Shown piece by piece: positions 38,566 through 48,019 of a DNA stretch of 50,077 nucleotides (position 1 is the first letter of the stretch; each line of letters starts with the position of its first letter). Position numbers and translations under genes: made by a program. Location: assembly GCF_017539065.1 (NCBI RefSeq), contig NZ_JAFYHP010000029.1, positions 1-50,077 on the forward strand, in the 5' to 3' direction. The stretch comes from Methanobrevibacter sp. (GTDB lineage Archaea > Methanobacteriota > Methanobacteria > Methanobacteriales > Methanobacteriaceae). The notes beneath the pieces were generated by a model. The model searched no databases. It worked only from the letters and a program-made list of their open reading frames with translations, and was not told the DNA's origin.

Positions 38566-38709
38566 TTTTTCCTGGCTATTGATTTTCTTTCAATAGCTTA
38601 TTTTTAATTTTTTTTATCGTGTTTTTTTGACTAAATTATATTAGATTTTTTTATTCAAGTATACTTGATTTATTCTAATTAAAACATTAATTATTAAATA
38701 TGAGTAATA

Positions 38710-38719
38710 TTATATATTA
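38710..38719 (+). promoter_or_regulatory. TATA box of the giant adhesin-like gene
   Basis: TTATATATTA about 60-70 bases before the start codon. The 38566-38771 gap holds T-runs after the preceding stop and this promoter, and nothing else seen. Confidence 0.4.
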
Positions 38720-38780
38720 CATCATAAAGTAAAATTTACTTTTTATTATATTTACTTTATAAAAAAATCGAGTGGTCAAA

Positions 38781-41700
38781 TTGAAATTGGATAATAAAAT
38801 TTTTATTTGTGCACTCCTAGCATTAATATTACTTTTGTTTATTGGTGCTACAAGTGCAAGTGATACGCTTGAAGATAATTTAGCCACTAATGCTACGGGA
38901 GATGAAGTAATTAGCGTTAGTGAAGCTGAAGATGCTTTAAGTGAAGGAAACACTATCATTGTTGATGGTGGGGGCGATGGAAAGATATCTGCTGCTGTTA
39001 GTTCTGCTAATGGTGGAGATACAATATATATTAAGAATGGAGAATATACAGAAAGTAATACAATAACATTTACAAAATCTTTAACTATCACTGGAGAAAG
39101 TCAGGATGGTGTAAGGATTACTGGAGCGGCCAAATCATTATTTAGTGCAGTAGAACCTGCAATGGACTTGTCATTTAATAACTTAACAATTTTAAATGCG
39201 GGTGGCAGTTCAAATGCTGCATTAAAATTAACATATAGTGGGCATTCTTTAAATGTTGTTAATTGTACTTTTGATAATTGTGGCAGTAAATATGGAACTA
39301 TGCAGTTAGGACATCCTGGAACCGCTTTAATAGATAACTGTAAAATTTTGAATTCAAAAGAAACAACAAGTGCAGGTTCCGGTGCTATTTATGTAAGTGG
39401 TGCGGGTACTTTCACAATCAGAAATACTATAATTGACAATGTTCAGTATACTGTTGCTTCATCATATATGAATGGAGCTATTTATGTTTACAATGCTGGG
39501 GCAGTACTTAATATTGAAAACACTGTTATTTCAAACGTTACTGCACCAACAAGAGGAATTATAAATACTGTAGGAACTGTAAACATTAAAGGTTCTAAAT
39601 TTATGGATAGCACATTAAGTCAATTTAGTACCTCAATAACTAATCATTTAATTTATATCGGAGATAAAGGCAGTGTAAATCTTGAACAAACTGAAATTTC
39701 AGGAAATACTTGTGTCGATGAATTATTCAATAATTATAAGGATACTTCTAAATTAAAAGTAAACCATTGTAATATTCATGACAATTCCGCAAGCGGAACC
39801 GTAAATTCACTTGGAACTATTGATTTAGAAGCAAACTACTGGGGATCTAATGACTTGCCTAGTGGTGTTTCTGCATCTACTTGGATTGTAAACAATAATG
39901 GCGTTTATGAATACAATAACGGAGATGCTTTGGATGTTGTCATTCCGGGTCTTAGTGATGGCGGTGATGAACCTGTAGCTGATGGTACAATCTATGTATC
40001 AACTGCTGGTGATGATGCAAATACTGGTTTAACTAAAGATACTGCAGTTAAAACCATTGCAAAAGCAATTGAGATTGCGGAAAATGGTAAAATTGTCATT
40101 TTAGCAGGTACTTATACTCTCGATGCAACATTAACTGTTGCCAAAGACATGGCTATCACAGGTCAAGGTGAAGTAATAATCGATGGTAACTCAGCAAGAA
40201 TTTTAGAAAACACTGCAAACCTTAACCTGACCAACATTGCATTTACCAACGGTAAAGCAGCATTCGCATCAGCTATTTTAGATGATGGAAATATGATAAT
40301 AACTAATTGTGTTTTCTATTCAAATAGTGCAACAGGTAATAGTGGAAATGCTATTAATAACAGAAAAGGTTCAATGGTTATTGATAATTCCAAATTCTAT
40401 GAAAATAAAGCTTCAAGAGGGGTTATTGGTTCACAATCTGGTACTAATTTACTTGTTAATAATTCCGAGTTCTACAATAATGATATGACTTCAATATCCA
40501 CTACTTACGGTATGATTTACTCAAATAGTGCAGATACTATTGTTGAAAATACCGTATTCAGAAATAATAAAGCCAAAAGTGGTGGAGCAATTTATACAAC
40601 AAGAGCTACATCCAGTACTACTGGAACTTTAGAAGTTACAAATTGTACTTTTGACAACAATACTGCTTATCAAGGCCCAGGTGGAGCAATATTTGCTGGA
40701 AGGACTCCAACAACAATCAAAGACTCTACATTTACAAACAACCAAGCTACTAATGGGGAGTATGTTAAAGGTCAAGGTGGAGCAATCTATCAGACTTTAG
40801 ATGACCCTAAATCCGCAATGACTATTGACAATTGTATATTCATCAATAACACTGCAGGTGACCTTGGTGCTGCAATATTTATCAACACTAATCAAGGAAC
40901 TTTCGATATCGCAAATTCTGTCATCATTAACAAAGAAGGAGATGATAATTATGCGATTGACAAAAAAGATGGAGCAACTACTGTTATTACCGCTGATAAC
41001 AATTATTGGGGAAATAACACTAAAGTCAACTTTAATTTAGATGAAGATTCAGAAATTGCATTGGATGTTTCCGTCATCGTTGATGATGAATCCACCGGTG
41101 CAGTAACAATCACTGCAAAATTCTCAAAAGACCTTCCTGACGGCATCGAATTGACTTTCTCCACTGATTCAGGTTCATTGGATAAAACCGTTTCAAATGA
41201 TAATGCTGGAGTTACTGTAAAAGGAACTGTTGGTGAGACAGATAAGGACGTTCTTGTTTCAATTAACGGAATTCCTCAATTCAGAGTGGCTCTTGGAGAA
41301 ATTTTAGATGTAATCTATGTATCTCCACAAGGTAAAGATACAAATGACGGATCATTAGAAACTCCTGTTGCAACAATTGCACGTGCTCTTGAATTAGCTA
41401 AAAAAGGCCAAATTGTTGTATTGGAAGGAACATACAAAGTTAATGATTTGGGAACTATTTCAAGTGATTTAAACATTACAGGTAACGGAACTGTTATCAT
41501 TGACGCTCAAAATAACAACAGGGTTTTATATGTGGGCACCGATGCTAATGTAATTCTTAAAAACTTAATTTTCATAAACGGTTACACTTCAGATGTAAGC
41601 GGTGCTTTACTTGGAAATGCTAATGAATTAACTCTCATCAACTGTACTTTAGCAAACTCCTCAGCAGGCATAAATAATGGTGGAGCAATCTACAATGTAG

Positions 41701-44700
41701 GTAAATTAACAATCATCAACTCCACTATTGCAAACAACACTGCCCGTGAAGGTGGAGCAATATTTACAAATGATGCATTAGCTAAAGGAGCAAGCATTGT
41801 CATCGACAATTCCGTATTTGAAAACAACATTGCAACCGGTAATGATAACTTAGGTGGTGGAGCGATATTCACTCAACAAATCGCTGAGTTTAGAATTACA
41901 AACACCACATTCAGAGATAATGAAGCACAAACCAAATCAAGCGGTGGAGCAATATTCATTTCACATTCCACAGCAACAATCACAATAACCGACTCCAAGT
42001 TTATCTCAAACTTCGCTAAGGGTCAAAGCAATGTTGGCGGTGGAGCCATCTACATGGCAGGTGCTTCAAACTATGAAAGAAAAGGCACTTTAGACATTAC
42101 AAATACCTTATTTGATTCCAACATTGCAGGTTACGATGGTGGAGCTATTTACGTAAGAGCAACAACCTTAAAAATTGCAAATTCTGTTTTAATTAACAAT
42201 GCAGATCAAAATGGATACGCAATTTTCGGATATGGAACCGAACAAGTAAACCCTTCAATCACCGCAAATGATAACTGGTGGGGAAGCAATGATAATCCTA
42301 AAGACAACATAGGAGGATACAGGTTCACTCCTAGTGTTGCAAGATGGGCTATCATGACAATCGCTAACGCTTCAGAAATCAAAGCCGGCGAAAACGTATT
42401 GTTAACCGTAAGCATTAACAATTACACAACAGGCAGCGCAAACGGCACATTGGCTAACCCAATTAAAGTTGCTCTTCCTGTAACTATCAAAACAACTTCC
42501 GGCGATATTGAAGGAGTATTGGAAAACGGCGAATTCACCACCAATTATGCAGTTCCTGAAGGATTGAAATACATTAGTGCAACCTTGAATGATGAAACAG
42601 TTGTGTTATATGTTGTTCCAACTGTAACTATTGTTGAAATCAATGACATTACTGCAAAACAAGGTGAAAGAGTAACCTTCGAAATAACTGTGGTTACAAA
42701 CGATGGAACTATCGTTAACAGCGGCCATATTGAACTTTACATCGGCGATAATCTAATGGCTAACATTGCAGTCATCAATGGAACAGCCAGTGACAAATTC
42801 ATGATTGTCAATGCTGAAGGAATATACAATTTAACCGCTAAATTCGTGGATGATTCATTATTATTCACTGAAAGTAATGATACAGCAGTTTTAAATGTCT
42901 CTGGAATTTATAATATTGTAACTAAAGACAATTTCTTCGAATTCTTTGGAGATAATGGAGTAATATCAAGCGATTTACCATTCAATGAATTAATATTCCA
43001 AGGTGAATTCAAAGATTTAGGCATTAATGTAATTACATTAAACAAACCTATATCAATTGTTGGTGATGAAGCGGTATTAAATAATATTGCGATTTCTGCT
43101 TTAGGAAATGACATAAAATTAACCAATATTACCTTAAACGCTAATGTTGATTTCATGAATAATGCCGGTGCAGCTATTTTCGTCATGGGTTCAAATTCTG
43201 CTTTGGATAATGTTGTAGTAAACTACACAGTTCCTGATGATACTGAAGGATTTGGCATTTATGCTTATGAAGCAGATGGATTCACATTAACCAATTCCAA
43301 AATCATTTTCGATGGAAATAATTTAAATGGTGATGTTAAAAATCATGCTTTACGTATCTGGGAATGTGATGATGTTGTAGTTAAAGGAAACCTGATTAAT
43401 GCGACATTGCCTTCCGTAAACTGTGATTGGAGTGCATGGGGAAGTATGGATACCGATTTGGTATTGGCTGTAGGTATTCAAAATGGTGAAAATATCCTTT
43501 TCACTGAAAACCAAGTATTCTCCAACGTAAAAGCGGCAGCTAGCGGATACCCAACTTTAGACACCATCATTGTTTATGGATCTACAGATATCGTAATTTC
43601 CCACAATAATATTACTGAAAACGACTTTACTGGTCAAGGTATTCCAGGTTACTCATATTGTGTGGATTTATACAGCTTCAACGGTGCAACCGTTGAATAC
43701 AACAATATCTATGTAAAAACATCAACTGGTATTGAAGGAGCTGGAACAGCTTACTGTGTCCAGGCTACAGGACCATACACAGGTTTCGTAGTGGACCACA
43801 ACAACATTACTGCAATCGGCGCAGGCCCTGCATTAGGTATCTACTCACAAAACTATAACGGTCAAACAGACATTATAGTTACAAACAACTACATCAATGT
43901 TACAGGTTTGGCAACTGGCAGTTATTATGCTTTAGTTTCAGGTATGGAACTTCAAGATACTGTTGCAAAAGTATACAACAACACTATATATTCATATAAT
44001 GTTGGTACAGGTACTAGCGGCCTATTTGGTATAAGCTATGCTCAAAGTACTAGTGGAAATCATTACTTTGATATCCAAAACAATACAGTCATTACTGAAG
44101 GTGCATATGCAGTATACCTTAAGAGTGCTAAAGATTCCACCATTAAAAACAATATTTTATATGCTGATGACTTAGTAGGTGATGAAGCGGCAATGATTGG
44201 CGGTGGTAGCGGCAATGTAATTGAAAACAATTATCCTATTGTATGCAACAACATCACTGTTGTAGCTACAGACGTATTTGAAGGCCAAGCAACTACAGTT
44301 ACTGTAACCGTTCCTGACGCTACTGGCAGCGTAACAATCAGAGTAAATAATAAAGAATACACTGTTGATTTAATTGATGGTGTTGCAGTTAAAGAAATTG
44401 AAGATTATGGCGATGACTTTAATGTAGAAGTTACTTATAATGGTGATTTAAAATACTTGCCTAACACTAACTCAACCACCTTCAAAAAACTTGATAACAT
44501 AGTAACTCCTGATGAGTTCTATGCTTACTTTGAAGCTGACGGTTCATTAAAATCAACAATGCCATATGCAGAATTAATATTCAACGGAACATTCGAAGAT
44601 TTCCCATACATAGTGATTAAAAAATCAGTTACCCTTAAAGGTGGAGATTCAGTATTCTACAACTTCGGAATTGTTGTTAAAGCTTCTGATGTAACTGTAG

Positions 44701-47700
44701 ATAATTTCACTATTTCAATCACTGTTGATGAAGACGATGCTATTGTGATTAGTGCTGTAAACGTTGATGATGTAACTATTACCAACAATAATCTTTACTT
44801 GGAAAGTCACATTACCGACGATACATTTGATGCTAATGCTATTAATTTAGATAGAGTATCCGGTGCTACTGTCCTAAACAACACTATCTACACTAGCTTA
44901 CCTGCTTTATATGCAAGCAATTATGACATGGAAAACTTCATGATGGGATTGAATACTGTAAATCCTGTCAGAATCAGAAACTGTGAAGATGTCAAATTTA
45001 AAGATAATGATGTTGAATCATATGTCAATGATGTAAGCGCAAGTTACCCAACAATCCAATGTTTATTCGTTGTCGGATCCAAAAACGTTTTAATCGATTC
45101 CAACAACTTCACAATGGATGATGAGGTTTCACCTTTAGGAACACCTGTCTATCTATACGCAATCAACTTTGGATATGATGAGAAGACAACTATTTCAAAT
45201 AATAACTTCTATATCTCCACTTTAAGTGGACAAGATTCCGCTGGAACAGCATATGCAATACAAGGTGTCGAATCTGAATTGGATATTATTGGAAATAACA
45301 TTACTACTATCTCAAACGGTCCTAACTTAGGTATTTACGTAGCCAGTATGATGGGAGGTTCATCAGAGCTTTACATTGAAGGAAACATTATTAATGTAAC
45401 CGGTTATGCTGTATCTAGTGCACAATGGGCATTGGTATCAGGTATTGAAATGACCAACGGTAATGCAAAAATCTACAATAACACCATTTACACAAATAAC
45501 AAAGCGGGTTATGTAGAAATCGCACCTGTACACGGTATCAGTTATGGCCAATACATGTACGGTTCCCGTTCCATCGATGCTCAAGACAATACCATTTATA
45601 CAGAAGGTAAATACACAGTATCATTCTTAGACCCAAGCGGAATGTCAATTACTAATAACTACCTAATTGCGCATGACCTCAAAGGTGATGACTCAGTATT
45701 AGGTGCGGAAATCGTAAAAGACAACCTTCCAGCTAAAGCTAATTTAACTGTAACTGTTGAAGATATCACTGTTGGTGAAGTGGCTGTAATTAAAATTACC
45801 CTTGATGAAAGAGCAATTAACAATGTCACTGTTCTTGTAAACGGTAAATATTATGATGTTGAAATTAATGAAGGCAAAGGACAAATTGAAATTTCAGACT
45901 TAAGTGTTGGAGAATATGCCGTAGTCGCAACTTTCGCCGGCGATTATTATGTAATAGAAGATGAAAATTCAACTACATTCAATGTTGATAAGATTGCATC
46001 CGAATTGACTATTACTATTGGAGATATTGTCGTTGGTGAAGATGTAAATGTAACCATTTCAGTTCCGGGCGTTGCTGGTGAAGTGACTGTCTATGTTGAT
46101 GGTGCTAAAATGGTTTTACCATTAACTGACGGTAATGCTACTTACACAATTCCAAGCATTTCTGCAGGAGACCATTCAGTAACTGCAGTTTACCTTGGTG
46201 ATAAGACACACAGTATAGCAACAAACACTACAAAATTCACAGTTGAAAAATTAGCTACTACAATTGAAGTGCCTTCAATTGAAATTAATGCTGGCGAAAC
46301 TGCTGAATTTGATATTGTATTGTCTGCTAATGCAACTGGTAATGTTTTAGTGAAAATTGGTGATAAAACTGCTTATGCTGCTATTAAAGATGGCATAGCA
46401 CACGTATCCATTTCAGGATTACCAATCGGAGTATACAATATTTCTGCAATTTACACTGGTGATGATTTCTATGGTGAAGCTGAGAGCAATTCCTCAACCG
46501 TAACAGTTAATGCCCTTGATTGCGGATTGTCTGCTAATGCAACCAATATTGTTGTTGGAGAAGATGCTGCAATTAACATTGAAATCAATAAGGAAATTAC
46601 TGAAGGTGTTAAAGTTGTATTAGGTGAAAACGAATATCCTGCTGTCTTAACTGATGGTAAAGCTATTGTTTACATTCCTAATTTGGCTAACGGCACTTAC
46701 ACAGCTACCGTAATCTTTGCAGGAAATGAAAAATTCGCAGCTAAAGAAGTGGAAGTCACATTCACTGTAGGCAAAAAGGAAATTCCTGGAGACATCAATA
46801 TTACTATGGACATTCCTGAAGGAACTACCTCTCCTGAATTTACTGTTAACTTGCCTGCTGATGCTACCGGTAACTTTACTGTGACTGTTGACGGCAAAGA
46901 CTACACTGCTCCTGTAGTGAATGGTAGTGCTACTGTTAAAGTCCCTGATTTAACTGTTGGAAACCACACAATCTCATCATCATACTCTGGTGACGATAAT
47001 TATGGCGGATTCACTTCAGACAATCAAACCATAGACATTCCAAAAGCAACCATTCCTGGCGGCGACAGTGTATTAGACCCAACTACTCCTGAAGGATCAG
47101 ATTCACCTTCATACACAATTAGCTTACCTGCTGATGCTACCGGTAACTTAACAGTGACTGTTGATGGTGTAAACTACACTGCTCCTTTAGTAAATGGTAC
47201 TGCTACTGTAACCGTTCCTAAATTGGCTCCGGGCGACCACAACATTACCGTTACATACACCGGTGATGGTAAATACTCAAGTATTTCCAAAAACACCAAA
47301 TACAATGTAAAAGAAAAAGCAGATGATGTGAAACTTGTAAAACCTAAAGACATTACAATGCTCTACACTGCTAAAACTCCTTACAAAGTACGTGTAATGG
47401 TTAATGGTAAAGCTGTTGGCGCAGGACAAGTTGTAACCATAAAATTCAACGGCCAAACATACAATGTCAAAACCGACAAGAATGGATACGCAACTTTAAA
47501 ATTGCCTGATGTAAAACCTCAAAAAGCAGTATACACAATAACTGCTGAGTACAAAGGCGTAAAAGTTACCAACAAAGTCAAAGTAAACAGTGTAATCAAA
47601 GCTAAAAAGGCTAAGGTTAAAAAATCCAAAAAAGTCAACAAAATCAAAGTTACCTTGAAAAAAGTAAACGGTAAAGCCCTCAAAGGCAAAAAACTCAAAC

Positions 47701-47867
47701 TTAAAATCAACGGTAAAAAAGTAAAAGCTAAAACCAACAAAAAAGGAAAAGCAGTTTTCAAACTTAAAAAGAAAGTTGTTAAAAAACTTGAAGTTGGTAA
47801 AAAATACAAATACACTGTAACTTTCGGCAAAGACACAGTAACCAAAAAACTCAAAGTTAAAAAATAG
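38781..47867 (+). CDS. Giant adhesin-like surface protein (beta-helix, Ig repeats, lysine-rich tail)
   Basis: About 3,028 residues. A signal peptide (KIFICALLALILLLFIGATSA) comes first. Three right-handed beta-helix regions follow, rich in NCTFxNN and GGAIY repeats. Two of them start with a YVSxxGxDxNxG...PVxTIxxAIExA...GTY motif (near 39985 and 41308). A 528-codon unit is then duplicated (starting 42915 and 44499), followed by several Ig-like repeats to 47320. The last two repeats are spaced 91 residues apart. The final 91 residues contain 40 lysines and there is no membrane anchor, so electrostatic binding to the cell wall is plausible. A GTG at 38772 is an alternative start. I prefer TTG after GAGTGGT. 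It probably binds host, plant or partner cells. Confidence 0.85.
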   Translation: MKLDNKIFICALLALILLLFIGATSASDTLEDNLATNATGDEVISVSEAEDALSEGNTIIVDGGGDGKISAAVSSANGGDTIYIKNGEYTESNTITFTKSLTITGESQDGVRITGAAKSLFSAVEPAMDLSFNNLTILNAGGSSNAALKLTYSGHSLNVVNCTFDNCGSKYGTMQLGHPGTALIDNCKILNSKETTSAGSGAIYVSGAGTFTIRNTIIDNVQYTVASSYMNGAIYVYNAGAVLNIENTVISNVTAPTRGIINTVGTVNIKGSKFMDSTLSQFSTSITNHLIYIGDKGSVNLEQTEISGNTCVDELFNNYKDTSKLKVNHCNIHDNSASGTVNSLGTIDLEANYWGSNDLPSGVSASTWIVNNNGVYEYNNGDALDVVIPGLSDGGDEPVADGTIYVSTAGDDANTGLTKDTAVKTIAKAIEIAENGKIVILAGTYTLDATLTVAKDMAITGQGEVIIDGNSARILENTANLNLTNIAFTNGKAAFASAILDDGNMIITNCVFYSNSATGNSGNAINNRKGSMVIDNSKFYENKASRGVIGSQSGTNLLVNNSEFYNNDMTSISTTYGMIYSNSADTIVENTVFRNNKAKSGGAIYTTRATSSTTGTLEVTNCTFDNNTAYQGPGGAIFAGRTPTTIKDSTFTNNQATNGEYVKGQGGAIYQTLDDPKSAMTIDNCIFINNTAGDLGAAIFINTNQGTFDIANSVIINKEGDDNYAIDKKDGATTVITADNNYWGNNTKVNFNLDEDSEIALDVSVIVDDESTGAVTITAKFSKDLPDGIELTFSTDSGSLDKTVSNDNAGVTVKGTVGETDKDVLVSINGIPQFRVALGEILDVIYVSPQGKDTNDGSLETPVATIARALELAKKGQIVVLEGTYKVNDLGTISSDLNITGNGTVIIDAQNNNRVLYVGTDANVILKNLIFINGYTSDVSGALLGNANELTLINCTLANSSAGINNGGAIYNVGKLTIINSTIANNTAREGGAIFTNDALAKGASIVIDNSVFENNIATGNDNLGGGAIFTQQIAEFRITNTTFRDNEAQTKSSGGAIFISHSTATITITDSKFISNFAKGQSNVGGGAIYMAGASNYERKGTLDITNTLFDSNIAGYDGGAIYVRATTLKIANSVLINNADQNGYAIFGYGTEQVNPSITANDNWWGSNDNPKDNIGGYRFTPSVARWAIMTIANASEIKAGENVLLTVSINNYTTGSANGTLANPIKVALPVTIKTTSGDIEGVLENGEFTTNYAVPEGLKYISATLNDETVVLYVVPTVTIVEINDITAKQGERVTFEITVVTNDGTIVNSGHIELYIGDNLMANIAVINGTASDKFMIVNAEGIYNLTAKFVDDSLLFTESNDTAVLNVSGIYNIVTKDNFFEFFGDNGVISSDLPFNELIFQGEFKDLGINVITLNKPISIVGDEAVLNNIAISALGNDIKLTNITLNANVDFMNNAGAAIFVMGSNSALDNVVVNYTVPDDTEGFGIYAYEADGFTLTNSKIIFDGNNLNGDVKNHALRIWECDDVVVKGNLINATLPSVNCDWSAWGSMDTDLVLAVGIQNGENILFTENQVFSNVKAAASGYPTLDTIIVYGSTDIVISHNNITENDFTGQGIPGYSYCVDLYSFNGATVEYNNIYVKTSTGIEGAGTAYCVQATGPYTGFVVDHNNITAIGAGPALGIYSQNYNGQTDIIVTNNYINVTGLATGSYYALVSGMELQDTVAKVYNNTIYSYNVGTGTSGLFGISYAQSTSGNHYFDIQNNTVITEGAYAVYLKSAKDSTIKNNILYADDLVGDEAAMIGGGSGNVIENNYPIVCNNITVVATDVFEGQATTVTVTVPDATGSVTIRVNNKEYTVDLIDGVAVKEIEDYGDDFNVEVTYNGDLKYLPNTNSTTFKKLDNIVTPDEFYAYFEADGSLKSTMPYAELIFNGTFEDFPYIVIKKSVTLKGGDSVFYNFGIVVKASDVTVDNFTISITVDEDDAIVISAVNVDDVTITNNNLYLESHITDDTFDANAINLDRVSGATVLNNTIYTSLPALYASNYDMENFMMGLNTVNPVRIRNCEDVKFKDNDVESYVNDVSASYPTIQCLFVVGSKNVLIDSNNFTMDDEVSPLGTPVYLYAINFGYDEKTTISNNNFYISTLSGQDSAGTAYAIQGVESELDIIGNNITTISNGPNLGIYVASMMGGSSELYIEGNIINVTGYAVSSAQWALVSGIEMTNGNAKIYNNTIYTNNKAGYVEIAPVHGISYGQYMYGSRSIDAQDNTIYTEGKYTVSFLDPSGMSITNNYLIAHDLKGDDSVLGAEIVKDNLPAKANLTVTVEDITVGEVAVIKITLDERAINNVTVLVNGKYYDVEINEGKGQIEISDLSVGEYAVVATFAGDYYVIEDENSTTFNVDKIASELTITIGDIVVGEDVNVTISVPGVAGEVTVYVDGAKMVLPLTDGNATYTIPSISAGDHSVTAVYLGDKTHSIATNTTKFTVEKLATTIEVPSIEINAGETAEFDIVLSANATGNVLVKIGDKTAYAAIKDGIAHVSISGLPIGVYNISAIYTGDDFYGEAESNSSTVTVNALDCGLSANATNIVVGEDAAINIEINKEITEGVKVVLGENEYPAVLTDGKAIVYIPNLANGTYTATVIFAGNEKFAAKEVEVTFTVGKKEIPGDINITMDIPEGTTSPEFTVNLPADATGNFTVTVDGKDYTAPVVNGSATVKVPDLTVGNHTISSSYSGDDNYGGFTSDNQTIDIPKATIPGGDSVLDPTTPEGSDSPSYTISLPADATGNLTVTVDGVNYTAPLVNGTATVTVPKLAPGDHNITVTYTGDGKYSSISKNTKYNVKEKADDVKLVKPKDITMLYTAKTPYKVRVMVNGKAVGAGQVVTIKFNGQTYNVKTDKNGYATLKLPDVKPQKAVYTITAEYKGVKVTNKVKVNSVIKAKKAKVKKSKKVNKIKVTLKKVNGKALKGKKLKLKINGKKVKAKTNKKGKAVFKLKKKVVKKLEVGKKYKYTVTFGKDTVTKKLKVKK
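42915..45725 (+). repeat. Internal 1,584-base duplication in the adhesin-like gene
   Basis: The segment starting IVTKDNFFEFFGDNG at 42915 is repeated as IVTPDEFYAYFEADG at 44499, exactly 528 codons later. Each unit is a long beta-helix (with matched GTAYCVQ/GTAYAIQ and YALVSGME/WALVSGIE landmarks) plus an Ig-like module. The copies are well diverged. Confidence 0.75.
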
Positions 47868-47902
47868 AGATTAAGTTCTCTATTTTTCTTTTTCTTTTTT
47901 TT
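47861..47902 (+). terminator. Strong hairpin terminator after the giant adhesin gene
   Basis: AAAATAGAGA-TTAAGT-TCTCTATTTT, a perfect 10-bp stem spanning the stop codon (47861-47886), then TCTTTTTCTTTTTTTT. Confidence 0.75.
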
Positions 47903-47946
47903 AAAAATCATTTAAAATTTGATTTATAGGACTCTTTTTTGATAAA

Positions 47947-47956
47947 TTTATATATT
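47947..47956 (+). promoter_or_regulatory. TATA box of the second beta-helix adhesin
   Basis: TTTATATATT about 65-70 bases before the start codon at 48020, within the gap after the upstream terminator. Confidence 0.5.
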
Positions 47957-48019
47957 TTATCTAACATAGATATTAATGATTCAAATTATATTTAGTTTTT
48001 ATCAAAAGGGTTGATATTA

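Noticed and set aside
38772..47867. Repeats in the adhesin gene as a CRISPR-like or minisatellite array
   Set aside because: The repeats are protein-level, diverged, in frame and lack constant spacing, as expected for beta-helix and Ig modules.
47519..47911. 130-codon ORF opposite the adhesin tail
   Set aside because: Its Leu/Phe-rich sequence is just the complement of lysine codons on the coding strand.
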